From an uncultured Oscillospiraceae bacterium (GTDB taxonomy: Bacteria; Bacillota; Clostridia; Oscillospirales; Oscillospiraceae), in NCBI GenBank assembly GCA_934622035.1, contig CAKTVG010000032.1:1-18836 (forward strand): DNA of 18,836 nt. Reading direction: 5' to 3'. Each line of letters starts with the position of its first letter. The first letter of the stretch is position 1. This document shows, piece after piece, positions 7,384-14,546 of this stretch. The notes under the pieces were generated by a model that was given only the letters and a program-made list of their open reading frames with translations, had not been told where the DNA came from and ran no database searches. Position numbers and translations under genes: made by a program.

Positions 7384-7644
7384 TTGATCATCGGCACATG
7401 GGAGGATCAGGAAACCGAATACAAAGAAACCTTTACCTTTAAGGAGGACGGCACCGGCAAGTACAGCTTCGAAGACGGCGGCCATTGGGAGTACACCTTC
7501 ACCTACGCCTGGTACGATGGTGACTATCTGGAGTTCGTTTATGATGATGACGGTTCCGTGGGTGGCTTCACTGTGCGCATTGAGGGCAATGTAATGTATC
7601 TCTCCAACACGACTGTTGTGGATATGCCGCTTGTCCGAAAGTAA
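7384..7644 (+). CDS. Second lipocalin-like module, in frame after TAG (broken or read-through extension of 6295 gene)
   Basis: This open segment is in the same frame as the upstream lipoprotein and is separated from it only by TAG 7342-7344; coding character starts at once (codon 7345, linker AEATESAAPTLKE). It encodes a module matching the upstream one: IIGTWEDQETEYKETFTFKE (about 20 aa), then DGTGKYSFEDGG, YLEFVYDDDG and FTVRIEGNVMYLSN. The TTG at 7384 lies directly against the AAGGA sequence, too close for an ordinary start, so an independent protein is poorly supported. Either one nonsense mutation broke a longer lipoprotein, the TAG is read through, or the assembly has an error. A terminator follows 50 bases later. 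Confidence 0.5.
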   Translation: MIIGTWEDQETEYKETFTFKEDGTGKYSFEDGGHWEYTFTYAWYDGDYLEFVYDDDGSVGGFTVRIEGNVMYLSNTTVVDMPLVRK

Positions 7645-7694
7645 CACATTCTTGCGCGAAACCCATAACCCGGTCGAAGGGTGCTTCGGCTCCC

Positions 7695-7743
7695 TTCTTC
7701 TCAAAGCCCTCTGTTTGTTCAGAGGGCTTTGAGAAGAATTTTT
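7695..7743 (+). terminator. Intrinsic terminator
   Basis: A perfect 19-bp stem (7695-7713 with 7720-7738) with a 6-nt loop TTTGTT is followed by TTTTT (7739-7743). It ends the pseudo-receiver / DUF4428 / lipoprotein transcript. Because it lies after the second lipocalin-like module and not after the TAG, it supports that segment belonging to the same transcript. Confidence 0.93.
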
Positions 7744-7785
7744 ATCCCGGTGCTGCAAAGTAATAAAACATGAGGAGGAAATGGT

Positions 7786-8244
7786 ATGGATTATATCGGA
7801 ACATGGGTCTTTCATTCCATCGCAGCCATGAACGACGATGAGAGTGGATTTGTCTATCTCAGTGCCGAGGACTACCTCAAATTGCCTATGCCCTATGTGG
7901 ACGAAACAGATGAAGATGCCGTAGCGGATGAAATGAAGGAACGGAAGAAAATGGTCGGTATGCAGGTCAAAATCTGTGAGGACGGCAAGCTCTATCTGCT
8001 CTCACCGCTGCCCGAGGGCGTATCTCAGGAAGAAGTCGATAAAGCCGTGTCTGCCGGAGTGATCACTCTGCTGGACGGTATGATGGCTGACCGCCCCATG
8101 GCATGGGAGGAGCGCGGCGGCGAACTGTGGTACGACACCAGCATCGAGGGCGAGGTCTTTGGGGAAAAGGCAGACAGTTGGGTAAAGGCCATCGATGAGG
8201 ATGGTTACTTTACCTTTGCTACCACCCGGTTTGTAAAAGCCTAA
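7786..8244 (+). CDS. Lipocalin-like (DUF5640-type) cytosolic protein
   Basis: A 152-aa acidic protein with no signal peptide or membrane segment. It opens with YIGTWVFHS, the same GTW strand that begins the lipocalin-like modules of the upstream lipoprotein, and continues with DGKLYLLSPLP, an Asp/Glu-rich helix (GVSQEEVDKAVSAG), MAWEERGGELWYDT and DGYFTFATTRFVK, consistent with a small beta-barrel. AGGAGG at 7773-7778 lies 7 bases before ATG 7786; ATG 7781 is out of frame. It is the first gene after a terminator, yet I see no convincing promoter in the short gap 7744-7772. It lies 31 bp before the DUF6935 gene. Ligand and role unknown. Confidence 0.8.
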   Translation: MDYIGTWVFHSIAAMNDDESGFVYLSAEDYLKLPMPYVDETDEDAVADEMKERKKMVGMQVKICEDGKLYLLSPLPEGVSQEEVDKAVSAGVITLLDGMMADRPMAWEERGGELWYDTSIEGEVFGEKADSWVKAIDEDGYFTFATTRFVKA

Positions 8245-8275
8245 ATCAAAATGTATATTAGGAAGGAAAATGGCA

Positions 8276-8887
8276 ATGAGTATTTTTGATTCTTTGAAGC
8301 GGCAGGCGGAGTCCTCCATCAAACGCGAGGCATCCAAAGCGGTAAACAGTGCGGTGAACAGCGCCGTGCAGTCGGTGGGCAAGGGAAAAAACCGCAGCGA
8401 GACCTTTACCTTTTCCGCCCTGCCCTCTAATGTGGGCGAACTGCGTGCGCTTCCCGAGGCGTCCCTGGATTCCGCCTTCAAGACCACGGCGCTGACCATC
8501 CTGGCCCTGTGCCGCTATGAGCAGGATCAGGCCGCCGCCCTTGAAATGCTGGACTTCCTCAAAGGTCCGGCGGAGGTCAGCACCTATGAGAAGCAGTTTA
8601 TCGGGGAGCGTCTGAGAGGAAAAGAGTACAAGGCCCGCTCCTTCTTTGCCGGAGCAACTCCTGATAACGGCTACCAGCCAACCACTCCCTACACCATCAC
8701 CGTCCGCGAAAACCCCTACTCCTTCGATGAGGAGAACTGGGCGACCCTCTATGTGACCAGCGGCGGCGCCGACAACCCCCGGCCCATCAAGCTGCGGAAA
8801 AAGCCCTCCACCGGGCAGTGGTTCCTCAACGACATCCAGTGCCTTTCCGACATCCGGGTGCCGGTGGCGGAGGATCCGTGGGCGTAA
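8276..8887 (+). CDS. DUF6935 family protein
   Basis: A 203-aa soluble protein. After an amphipathic, Ala/Ser/Val-rich helix (about 1-40, SIFDSLKRQAESSIKREAS) that could bind a membrane surface or pair with a partner, it shows the DUF6935 signature: FTFSALP, ELRALPEASLDSAFKTTALT, LALCRYEQDQAAALEMLDFL, then TPYTITVRENPYSFD, LYVTSGGADNPRPIKLRKK, GQWFLND and a DPWA end. Length fits the family as I know it. Start ATG 8276 gives the usual MSIFDS opening and better spacing from AGGAAGG (8260-8266); ATG 8270, two codons earlier, is possible. The biochemical function is not established. The stop is 29 bp before the next lipoprotein start. Confidence 0.85.
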   Translation: MSIFDSLKRQAESSIKREASKAVNSAVNSAVQSVGKGKNRSETFTFSALPSNVGELRALPEASLDSAFKTTALTILALCRYEQDQAAALEMLDFLKGPAEVSTYEKQFIGERLRGKEYKARSFFAGATPDNGYQPTTPYTITVRENPYSFDEENWATLYVTSGGADNPRPIKLRKKPSTGQWFLNDIQCLSDIRVPVAEDPWA

Positions 8888-8916
8888 ACCTGCATCGGTA
8901 TGAAAGGATGATGGCA

Positions 8917-10275
8917 ATGATGAGATGGAAACGGGCGGCAGCGCTTTTGCTGTCCATGTGTATGCTGCTGTGTCTGTGCGCCTGCGGCGGCTCAAACGCC
9001 GAAACACCCGCCACTCAGTCTCCCCCGCAGAGCGCAAAGCCCAGTACACCCACTTCCGAGGTTCCGGAGCCTCCCCAAACGGAAAACCCCGGAGCAGAAA
9101 CACTCTCTCCCGCAAACCATGGCGATGTGCGGACGCCTTCTCTTCAAAAGCAGTTCTACAGCCTTTACGACTGGGACGATGACGCCCTGCTGGTGCAGAG
9201 TGAGTTTTCCCACGTGACTTTATGGCAAAATGACGCCGCGAAATACCCCAAACTGGCGGAGGCACTTAATCAGACGGCCAATATGGTCAAGCGGAGTATG
9301 GAGGACGAGTACGACAATCTCTGTGCCACCGCCCGGGAGGAACTGTCCCGGGCAGGAGAAAACATGGAGACATCCGTTTCCACTCTGGACATTCAGGTGC
9401 GCCGGGCTGACAGTGTGGTTTTAAGCCTCTTATCAGACTCTTATTCAGACTACGGCTGGATCGAGGATTTCCGCGGGTTGCACGGAACCAATTACGACGC
9501 CCAGACCGGTCAGGAGCTGGCGATCAATGACGTCGTCGATGTCAATAATGATCTGGCCGACGCAGTGGCAAACGAGCTGAACAGTCATCAGTGGGCAGGT
9601 GATTTCGACTATCGGGACGCTGTGCAAGCATACTTCGCCAATACGCCCTACGACGGCTTCAGCTGGACGCTGGACTATAACGGCGTGACCTTCTATTTTG
9701 CCGACGGTGATTTGGAAGAGCCAGGCAACGGTGGAAAGACGGCAACCGTCAGCTTCACACAGTATCCTGGACTGTTCAATGAGAAGTACATGGCTGTTCC
9801 CTCTGCCTATATGGTGGAGCTTCCTCTGGACAGCTCTTACTTCACCGATCTGGACGGTGACGGCGATCTGGAGGAACTGAATGTTACCGCTTACTATAAC
9901 AGTGACGCAGGGTCTTATTCGCAGTTCGGCGTCTATGCCGATGCCGACGGCAGTTTCCACTATGAGGACTGCTTTGCCGACGGATTTATCCCCTATTATG
10001 TGAAAACAGCCGACGGAAAACATTATCTGTACCTGTTCTGTGAGCAGGACGAAAGCTCCGGACCGATTCCGACGATGCTTCTGATCGTATTTGATGTATG
10101 CGGCGGCAGGCTTACCCGGGTAGGGGAAATGAATGCCGCTCCCGGCTATATCCCCACCGGTATTTACCGTATCCCAACCGATCCGGAGGATTTTTATCTC
10201 GACGATTTTGACTCTATGGCCCAGGACATGATGGCCTATGCCGTCGGGCCAATGGGTTTGCCAGAACTGAAATAA
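8917..10275 (+). CDS. RsiV-like (DUF3298-type) lipoprotein
   Basis: A 452-aa surface lipoprotein. Lipobox LCAC with Cys23, then a Pro/Ser/Thr linker to about residue 75. Residues about 85-280 resemble the extracytoplasmic part of RsiV/PdaC-like proteins: an N-terminal DUF4163-like segment and a DUF3298-like segment with GLHGTNYDAQTGQELAINDVV (around 187-208) and TFYFADGDL. RsiV-type domains bind lysozyme or cell-wall material in Bacillus. No cytosolic anti-sigma domain and no sigma factor gene are present. A DLDGDGDLEE loop (Asp311, 313, 315, 317) looks like a calcium-binding loop and is followed by a beta-rich tail. Start ATG 8917 follows GAAAGGA (8902-8908) by 8 bases; earlier in-frame ATGs at 8908 and 8911 overlap or crowd that site. 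Confidence 0.82.
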   Translation: MMRWKRAAALLLSMCMLLCLCACGGSNAETPATQSPPQSAKPSTPTSEVPEPPQTENPGAETLSPANHGDVRTPSLQKQFYSLYDWDDDALLVQSEFSHVTLWQNDAAKYPKLAEALNQTANMVKRSMEDEYDNLCATAREELSRAGENMETSVSTLDIQVRRADSVVLSLLSDSYSDYGWIEDFRGLHGTNYDAQTGQELAINDVVDVNNDLADAVANELNSHQWAGDFDYRDAVQAYFANTPYDGFSWTLDYNGVTFYFADGDLEEPGNGGKTATVSFTQYPGLFNEKYMAVPSAYMVELPLDSSYFTDLDGDGDLEELNVTAYYNSDAGSYSQFGVYADADGSFHYEDCFADGFIPYYVKTADGKHYLYLFCEQDESSGPIPTMLLIVFDVCGGRLTRVGEMNAAPGYIPTGIYRIPTDPEDFYLDDFDSMAQDMMAYAVGPMGLPELK

Positions 10276-10295
10276 TCATATTGAGAGGGACGTCT

Positions 10296-10625
10296 ATGGT
10301 ATTTAAGGGAACGACGCTATGGAGAGCCTGCTATGATGAAGTCACCGGCAGGTACACTGCGGAAGCTGGCGGCGGCATGGCATACGACCTGTATGAGATC
10401 ACAAAGGAGATCTTTGACCAACTCGACCCCGATGTAGAAACGGACTACGACGCTATGCAGCTGATCCACAAAGGACGGCATCTTTTCATGTCGGTCAATG
10501 ATCGGTGCGGCCCGCCCTATTATGTGGTGTTTGACAAAAACTACCGGGAGCTTTGCCCGTGGGCAAAAATCATTGTTGCACAGGATGCCAAAGGCGGCAC
10601 ATATAATGGCGATCCTTTCGAATGA
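10296..10625 (+). CDS. Small conserved-looking cytosolic protein, unknown
   Basis: A 109-aa protein without signal peptide or membrane segment. It is rich in aromatic residues (TLWRACYDEVTGRYTAE, GGGMAYDLYEITKEIFDQL, HLFMSVNDRCGPPYYVVFDKNY), suggesting a compact alpha/beta fold. I do not recognise the family. ATG 10296 follows GAGGGA (10285-10290) by 5 bases; an upstream TTG at 10281 overlaps that site. It sits 20 bp after the RsiV-like lipoprotein gene and 18 bp before the beta-helix lipoprotein gene, so it is very likely co-transcribed with both. Being a soluble protein between two surface lipoproteins, it may serve a regulatory or housekeeping role, but nothing in the sequence shows which. 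Confidence 0.75.
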   Translation: MVFKGTTLWRACYDEVTGRYTAEAGGGMAYDLYEITKEIFDQLDPDVETDYDAMQLIHKGRHLFMSVNDRCGPPYYVVFDKNYRELCPWAKIIVAQDAKGGTYNGDPFE

Positions 10626-10643
10626 TATATGAGGAAAAATGAT

Positions 10644-11906
10644 ATGAAAAGAGAGCGTTATTTACATATTTGCGCCGTGTTTCTGTCCGCGACATTTCTT
10701 CTTGCCGCACTGGCAGGCTGCGGCGGGGACGGAGGCAATTCGTCTGGGACAGATACCCCGGCCATATCTGATACCGGGAACGGGGAAACCTCTTCGCCGG
10801 AGGGGGATACAGTCACCGTCGGCAGTATCGAGGAGCTGCTGGAGGCCATCGGCCCCCATGCGGGAATCCTGTTGAAACCCGGATATTACAACATGAGTGA
10901 GTATATTGAGGATGTCTGGGCGCGTGAGGGTGAGAGCTGGAACGAGAGACACCCCTATGTACAGCTGCGGGATTGCTACGACGGCGTGGAGGTAGTGATC
11001 CGGCGGGTGGATGGGCTTTCCATCTGCGGCGACAACGAAAACCTGACGGAGATCGTGGTGGAGCCCCGGTACGCCCAGGTGCTGAACTTCGAGGAGTGCC
11101 ATGACCTCACCCTCTCCGGACTGACCATGGGTCACACGGAGACCGGAGCCTGCTCCGGCGACGTGCTGGACTTTTATAACTGCCGGAATATCAACCTCAG
11201 TGCCATGGACATTTATGGCTGCGGCGTCTACGGCATCGCGTGCTATAACGGCACCGGCGAGCTGTACGTTTACAGCAGCACCATCCGGGACTGCGCTTAC
11301 GGCGCGCTGAATATCCTTGACGGCAACGGTCGCTTTGAGTTTCACAACTGCGGTCTGACCGGCTCCTCCGGCTATGACCAGTATGAGCCGACGCCCTATT
11401 CGGAGCTGGCCTTTTATGAGTGCGTCTTCGGGGCTAACGAGACATCGTACTATATGTTCCGGGAGGATATTTACACCGAGGACTGCGTATGGAGCGAGAA
11501 CTATGAATACCCGGAATACGGGTATGAAGATTGGGTCGAGTTTGACCCGGACACCATGAAGAATGCCGCCGTTGACGAGGCGTTTCTCAGCGAAACCTTC
11601 TGGTATGGCTACGCCATGGTCAACCCGGAATCCGGCGAGACGGTCATGCTCCCCTATCAGGAACCGGACGGGACGTATGTCCATGTGTCGCTGGAACTGA
11701 ATGCGGGCGGTGAGAGCTATTTTGAGACTGCCAGCGAGCGCAGCGACGGCACCTGGACCTGCGATGACAATTACATCATCCGCGTCACTCTGGAGGACGG
11801 TCGGAACTACTATGCCTCCGCCTATACCATGGGCGGCGAGGGCCATGTCTGGCTGCTGCTGGAGCTGGAGGAGTGCATGGCCTGGCTGGCAGACGGCAGA
11901 TTTTAA
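10644..11906 (+). CDS. Right-handed beta-helix lipoprotein
   Basis: A 420-aa lipoprotein with lipobox LAGC (Cys26) and a short Gly/Ser/Thr linker. From about residue 55 it has the layout of a parallel beta-helix: an opening strand-rich segment with ILLKPGYYNMSEYI, then repeated short strands with regular turns (LSICGDNENLTEIVVEP, VLNFEECHDLTLSGLTMG, VLDFYNCRNINLSAMDIYG, LYVYSSTIRDCAYGALNI, FEFHNCGLTG). Such folds occur in pectate-lyase-like and NosD/CASH-type carbohydrate-binding or lyase proteins; no catalytic set is obvious. A C-terminal beta domain (about 310-420) follows. Start ATG 10644 lies 8 bases after GAGGA (10631-10635); ATG 10629 is an alternative with no proper site. Several Cys residues in the helix could stack. 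Confidence 0.85.
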   Translation: MKRERYLHICAVFLSATFLLAALAGCGGDGGNSSGTDTPAISDTGNGETSSPEGDTVTVGSIEELLEAIGPHAGILLKPGYYNMSEYIEDVWAREGESWNERHPYVQLRDCYDGVEVVIRRVDGLSICGDNENLTEIVVEPRYAQVLNFEECHDLTLSGLTMGHTETGACSGDVLDFYNCRNINLSAMDIYGCGVYGIACYNGTGELYVYSSTIRDCAYGALNILDGNGRFEFHNCGLTGSSGYDQYEPTPYSELAFYECVFGANETSYYMFREDIYTEDCVWSENYEYPEYGYEDWVEFDPDTMKNAAVDEAFLSETFWYGYAMVNPESGETVMLPYQEPDGTYVHVSLELNAGGESYFETASERSDGTWTCDDNYIIRVTLEDGRNYYASAYTMGGEGHVWLLLELEECMAWLADGRF

Positions 11907-12029
11907 TGGTGTGAAGATCAGGGCAATGCTTGGAGAAAGCAATCTCAACCAAGAAAAGAATATGGGGCAGAGTTTTTAGCTTCGACCCTGCCCCGATGAA
12001 CCGAATGATGAACTGAAAGGAGCGTTACA

Positions 12030-13424
12030 ATGGGACTTATTAAAGCAGGTTTGGGTGCTCTGGGTGGAGCTTTGGCCGACCAGTGGAAGGAATACTTCTA
12101 TTGCGAGTCAATGGATAAGGACACCATGGTGGTGAAGGGCCGCAAGCGCACCGGCTCCCGCTCTTCCAATACCAAGGGCAATGACAATATTATTTCCAAC
12201 GGCAGCGTCATCGCCGTGGCGGACGGTCAGTGCATGATGATCGTGGAGCAAGGCCAGATCGTGGAGGTCTGCGCCGAGCCGGGAGAGTTTACATACGATA
12301 CTTCCACGGAACCCAGCATCTTCTCCGGGCCTCTGGGTGACAGTATCCTGGAGACCTTCCGCACAGTGGGAAAACGCTTTACCTTTGGCGGCGATACCGG
12401 AAAGGATCAGCGGGTGTATTATTTCAACACCAAGGAGCTGATCGACAACAAATTCGGCACACCAAACCCGATCCCATTCCGCGTGGTGGATTCCAAAATT
12501 GGACTGGATGTGGATGTGTCCGTCCGCTGCTCCGGCGTGTACTCCTACCGCATTGCGGACCCCCTGCTGTTCTATACAAAAGTCTGCGGCAACGTCTCTC
12601 AGGACTACACCCGCGATGAACTGGACAGCCAGCTGAAATCTGAGTTTATCAGCGCACTGCAGCCTGCTTTTGCAAAGCTGTCTGACATGGAGCTTCGTCC
12701 CAACCAGATCGTTGCCCATAACACTGATCTGGAAAATGCCATGAACGAGGCACTTTCCGTGAAATGGGGCCAACTACGTGGCCTTCAGGTAGTCAGCATC
12801 GCCCTTGGCAGCGTCACCCTGCCTCCCGAGGACGCGGAGATGATCAAGCAGCTCCAGCGCACTGCTGTTTTGCAGAATCCCATGATGGCCGGCGCGACTT
12901 TGGTCGGCGCACAGGCCGATGCGATGAAGGCTGCCGCCTCCAACGAGGCCGGTGCCATGTCCGGCTTTATGGGAATGGGCATGGCCATGAACGCAGGCGG
13001 CGGTATTAACGCTCAGAACCTCTTTGCAATGGGACAGCAACAGCAGACCCAGCAACCCGCCCCCGCCGCAAGCGGCTGGAAATGCTCCTGCGGCGCTGTG
13101 GTCACCGGAAAATTCTGCCCCGAATGCGGCAGCAAGAAACCGGAGCCTGTGCAGGCAGGCAGCTGGCAGTGCAAATGCGGTGCCACAGCTGCCGGAAAGT
13201 TCTGTCCGGAGTGCGGCTCTCCCAAGCCTGCGGAGGACGGGTGGACCTGCTCCTGCGGCAGCGTGAATAAGGGTAAGTTCTGCCAGAATTGCGGCGCCAA
13301 AAAGCCGGAAGGCGCACCCCTGTACCGCTGCGACAAGTGCGGTTGGGAACCGGAAGATCCCCGGAACCCGCCCAAGTTCTGCCCGGAATGCGGCGACCTG
13401 TTTGATGACAACGATAAAAAGTGA
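12030..13424 (+). CDS. ydjI: SPFH-domain protein with four C-terminal zinc ribbons (YdjI-like)
   Basis: A 464-aa protein. Residues about 30-280 form an SPFH/band-7-like domain of the YdjI type (opening WKEYFYCESMDKDTMVVKG, core YFNTKELIDNKFGTPNPIPF, ending VTLPPEDAEMIKQLQR). An Ala/Gly/Met-rich segment (about 285-335) and a Gln-rich linker follow. Residues about 350-457 hold four zinc ribbons of CxC or CxxC ... CxxC form (WKCSCG/FCPECG, WQCKCG/FCPECG, WTCSCG/FCQNCG, YRCDKCG/FCPECG). There is no signal peptide or membrane helix, so it probably sits on the inner membrane face through partners. AAGGAG (12017-12022) lies 7 bases before ATG 12030. In B. subtilis YdjI works with YdjG and YdjH to link PspA to the membrane; both partners follow here directly. 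Confidence 0.9.
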   Translation: MGLIKAGLGALGGALADQWKEYFYCESMDKDTMVVKGRKRTGSRSSNTKGNDNIISNGSVIAVADGQCMMIVEQGQIVEVCAEPGEFTYDTSTEPSIFSGPLGDSILETFRTVGKRFTFGGDTGKDQRVYYFNTKELIDNKFGTPNPIPFRVVDSKIGLDVDVSVRCSGVYSYRIADPLLFYTKVCGNVSQDYTRDELDSQLKSEFISALQPAFAKLSDMELRPNQIVAHNTDLENAMNEALSVKWGQLRGLQVVSIALGSVTLPPEDAEMIKQLQRTAVLQNPMMAGATLVGAQADAMKAAASNEAGAMSGFMGMGMAMNAGGGINAQNLFAMGQQQQTQQPAPAASGWKCSCGAVVTGKFCPECGSKKPEPVQAGSWQCKCGATAAGKFCPECGSPKPAEDGWTCSCGSVNKGKFCQNCGAKKPEGAPLYRCDKCGWEPEDPRNPPKFCPECGDLFDDNDKK

Positions 13425-13447
13425 GAGTCTATAAGGAGGTGGGATGC

Positions 13448-14533
13448 ATGGCGGTATTGCAGGAATATAAGTGTCCCTGCTGCGGCGGCGCAATTGAGTT
13501 TAACAGCTCGCTGCAGAAGATGAAATGCCCGTATTGCGATACGGAATTTGAAATGGAGACTCTGGCATCTTACGATACGGAACTGAAAAACGAGCCTGAG
13601 TCGGCAATGACCTGGGAAAATGCCGCAGGTTCGGAATGGGAAAACGGAGAAGCAGACGGCCTTTGCACCTATGTCTGTAAGTCCTGCGGCGGTGAGATCG
13701 TAGGCGATGAGACCACAGCAGCCACCTCCTGCCCCTATTGCGGGAATCCGGTGGTTATGATGGGCAGGTTATCCGGCAGCCTGAAGCCGGATCTGGTGAT
13801 TCCCTTCAAGCTGGATAAAAAGGCGGCAAAGGCGGCCTTGAAAAAGCATTACGGTGGGAAACACCTGCTGCCTAAGGTGTTCAAGGACGAAAACCATATC
13901 GACGAGATCAAGGGCATCTATGTACCGTTCTGGCTCTTTGATGCCGGTGCGGATGCACATATCCGTTACAAGGCGACCCGCGTGCGCAGCTGGAGCGACG
14001 CAAACTTTGATTATACAGAAACCAGCTTCTTCTCTGTGACACGAGGAGGCACCATTGCCTTTGCAGATGTTCCGGTAGATGGTTCTACAAAAATGACAGA
14101 TGAGCTGCTGGAGTCCATCGAACCCTTCGACCTGTCTGAAGCGGTGGATTTCCAGACGGCCTATCTGGCGGGATATCTGGCTGACAAATATGATGTGGAC
14201 TCCGAGCAGAGCATTCAACGCGCCAACGAACGCATCCAAAAAAGCGCGGAGGACGCCTTCGCATCCACCGTCCAGGGCTTCGTTACAGTGAGCCCGGAGG
14301 CATCCAGCATCCGGCTGGAAAACGGCACGGTCAAGTATGCGCTGCTCCCGGTATGGCTTTTGAACACCACCTGGAACGGGCAGAAATACACCTTTGCCAT
14401 GAACGGCCAGACCGGAAAGCTGGTGGGCGACCTGCCTGTGGATAAATCTGCCTATAAAAAGTGGCTGTTTGGATTGACAGGACTGATCGGTGCAGCTTGC
14501 TTTGCTGTCTCCTATCTCCTGTGGCTGCTGTGA
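13448..14533 (+). CDS. ydjG: Zinc-ribbon membrane protein, YdjG-like
   Basis: A 361-aa protein with two N-terminal zinc ribbons: Cys9/Cys12 with Cys27/Cys30 (KCPCCGG, KCPYC) and Cys77/Cys80 with Cys95/Cys98 (VCKSCGG, SCPYCG). A long cytosolic domain (about 110-330) follows, with VIPFKLDKKAAKAALKKHY and IKGIYVPFWLFDAGA typical of YdjG-like TFIIB-type zinc-ribbon proteins. One C-terminal membrane helix (about 339-361) ends the protein, so most of it faces the cytosol. ATG 13448 follows AGGAGGT (13434-13440) by 7 bases; an in-frame GTG at 13421 overlaps the upstream stop and is less likely. In B. subtilis this protein is part of the YdjGHI membrane complex. The gene lies 23 bp after the SPFH gene and 13 bp before the TPM gene. 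Confidence 0.88.
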   Translation: MAVLQEYKCPCCGGAIEFNSSLQKMKCPYCDTEFEMETLASYDTELKNEPESAMTWENAAGSEWENGEADGLCTYVCKSCGGEIVGDETTAATSCPYCGNPVVMMGRLSGSLKPDLVIPFKLDKKAAKAALKKHYGGKHLLPKVFKDENHIDEIKGIYVPFWLFDAGADAHIRYKATRVRSWSDANFDYTETSFFSVTRGGTIAFADVPVDGSTKMTDELLESIEPFDLSEAVDFQTAYLAGYLADKYDVDSEQSIQRANERIQKSAEDAFASTVQGFVTVSPEASSIRLENGTVKYALLPVWLLNTTWNGQKYTFAMNGQTGKLVGDLPVDKSAYKKWLFGLTGLIGAACFAVSYLLWLL

Positions 14534-14546
14534 GGAGGTGCAGACG

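Noticed and set aside
7676..7697. Small hairpin GAAGGG / CCCTTC before the 7695 terminator
   Set aside because: It overlaps the base of the much stronger 19-bp terminator and cannot form at the same time.
10662..11948. Minus-strand open frame of 428 codons
   Set aside because: Opposite the beta-helix lipoprotein gene; its composition is that of a reverse-complement shadow and it has no supporting start signal.
11964..11994. Hairpin GGGGCAG / CTGCCCC before the SPFH gene
   Set aside because: Only a 7-bp stem with a 17-nt loop and no T tract after it, so it is not an intrinsic terminator. It may be chance; the rest of the gap 11907-12029 shows no clear promoter.
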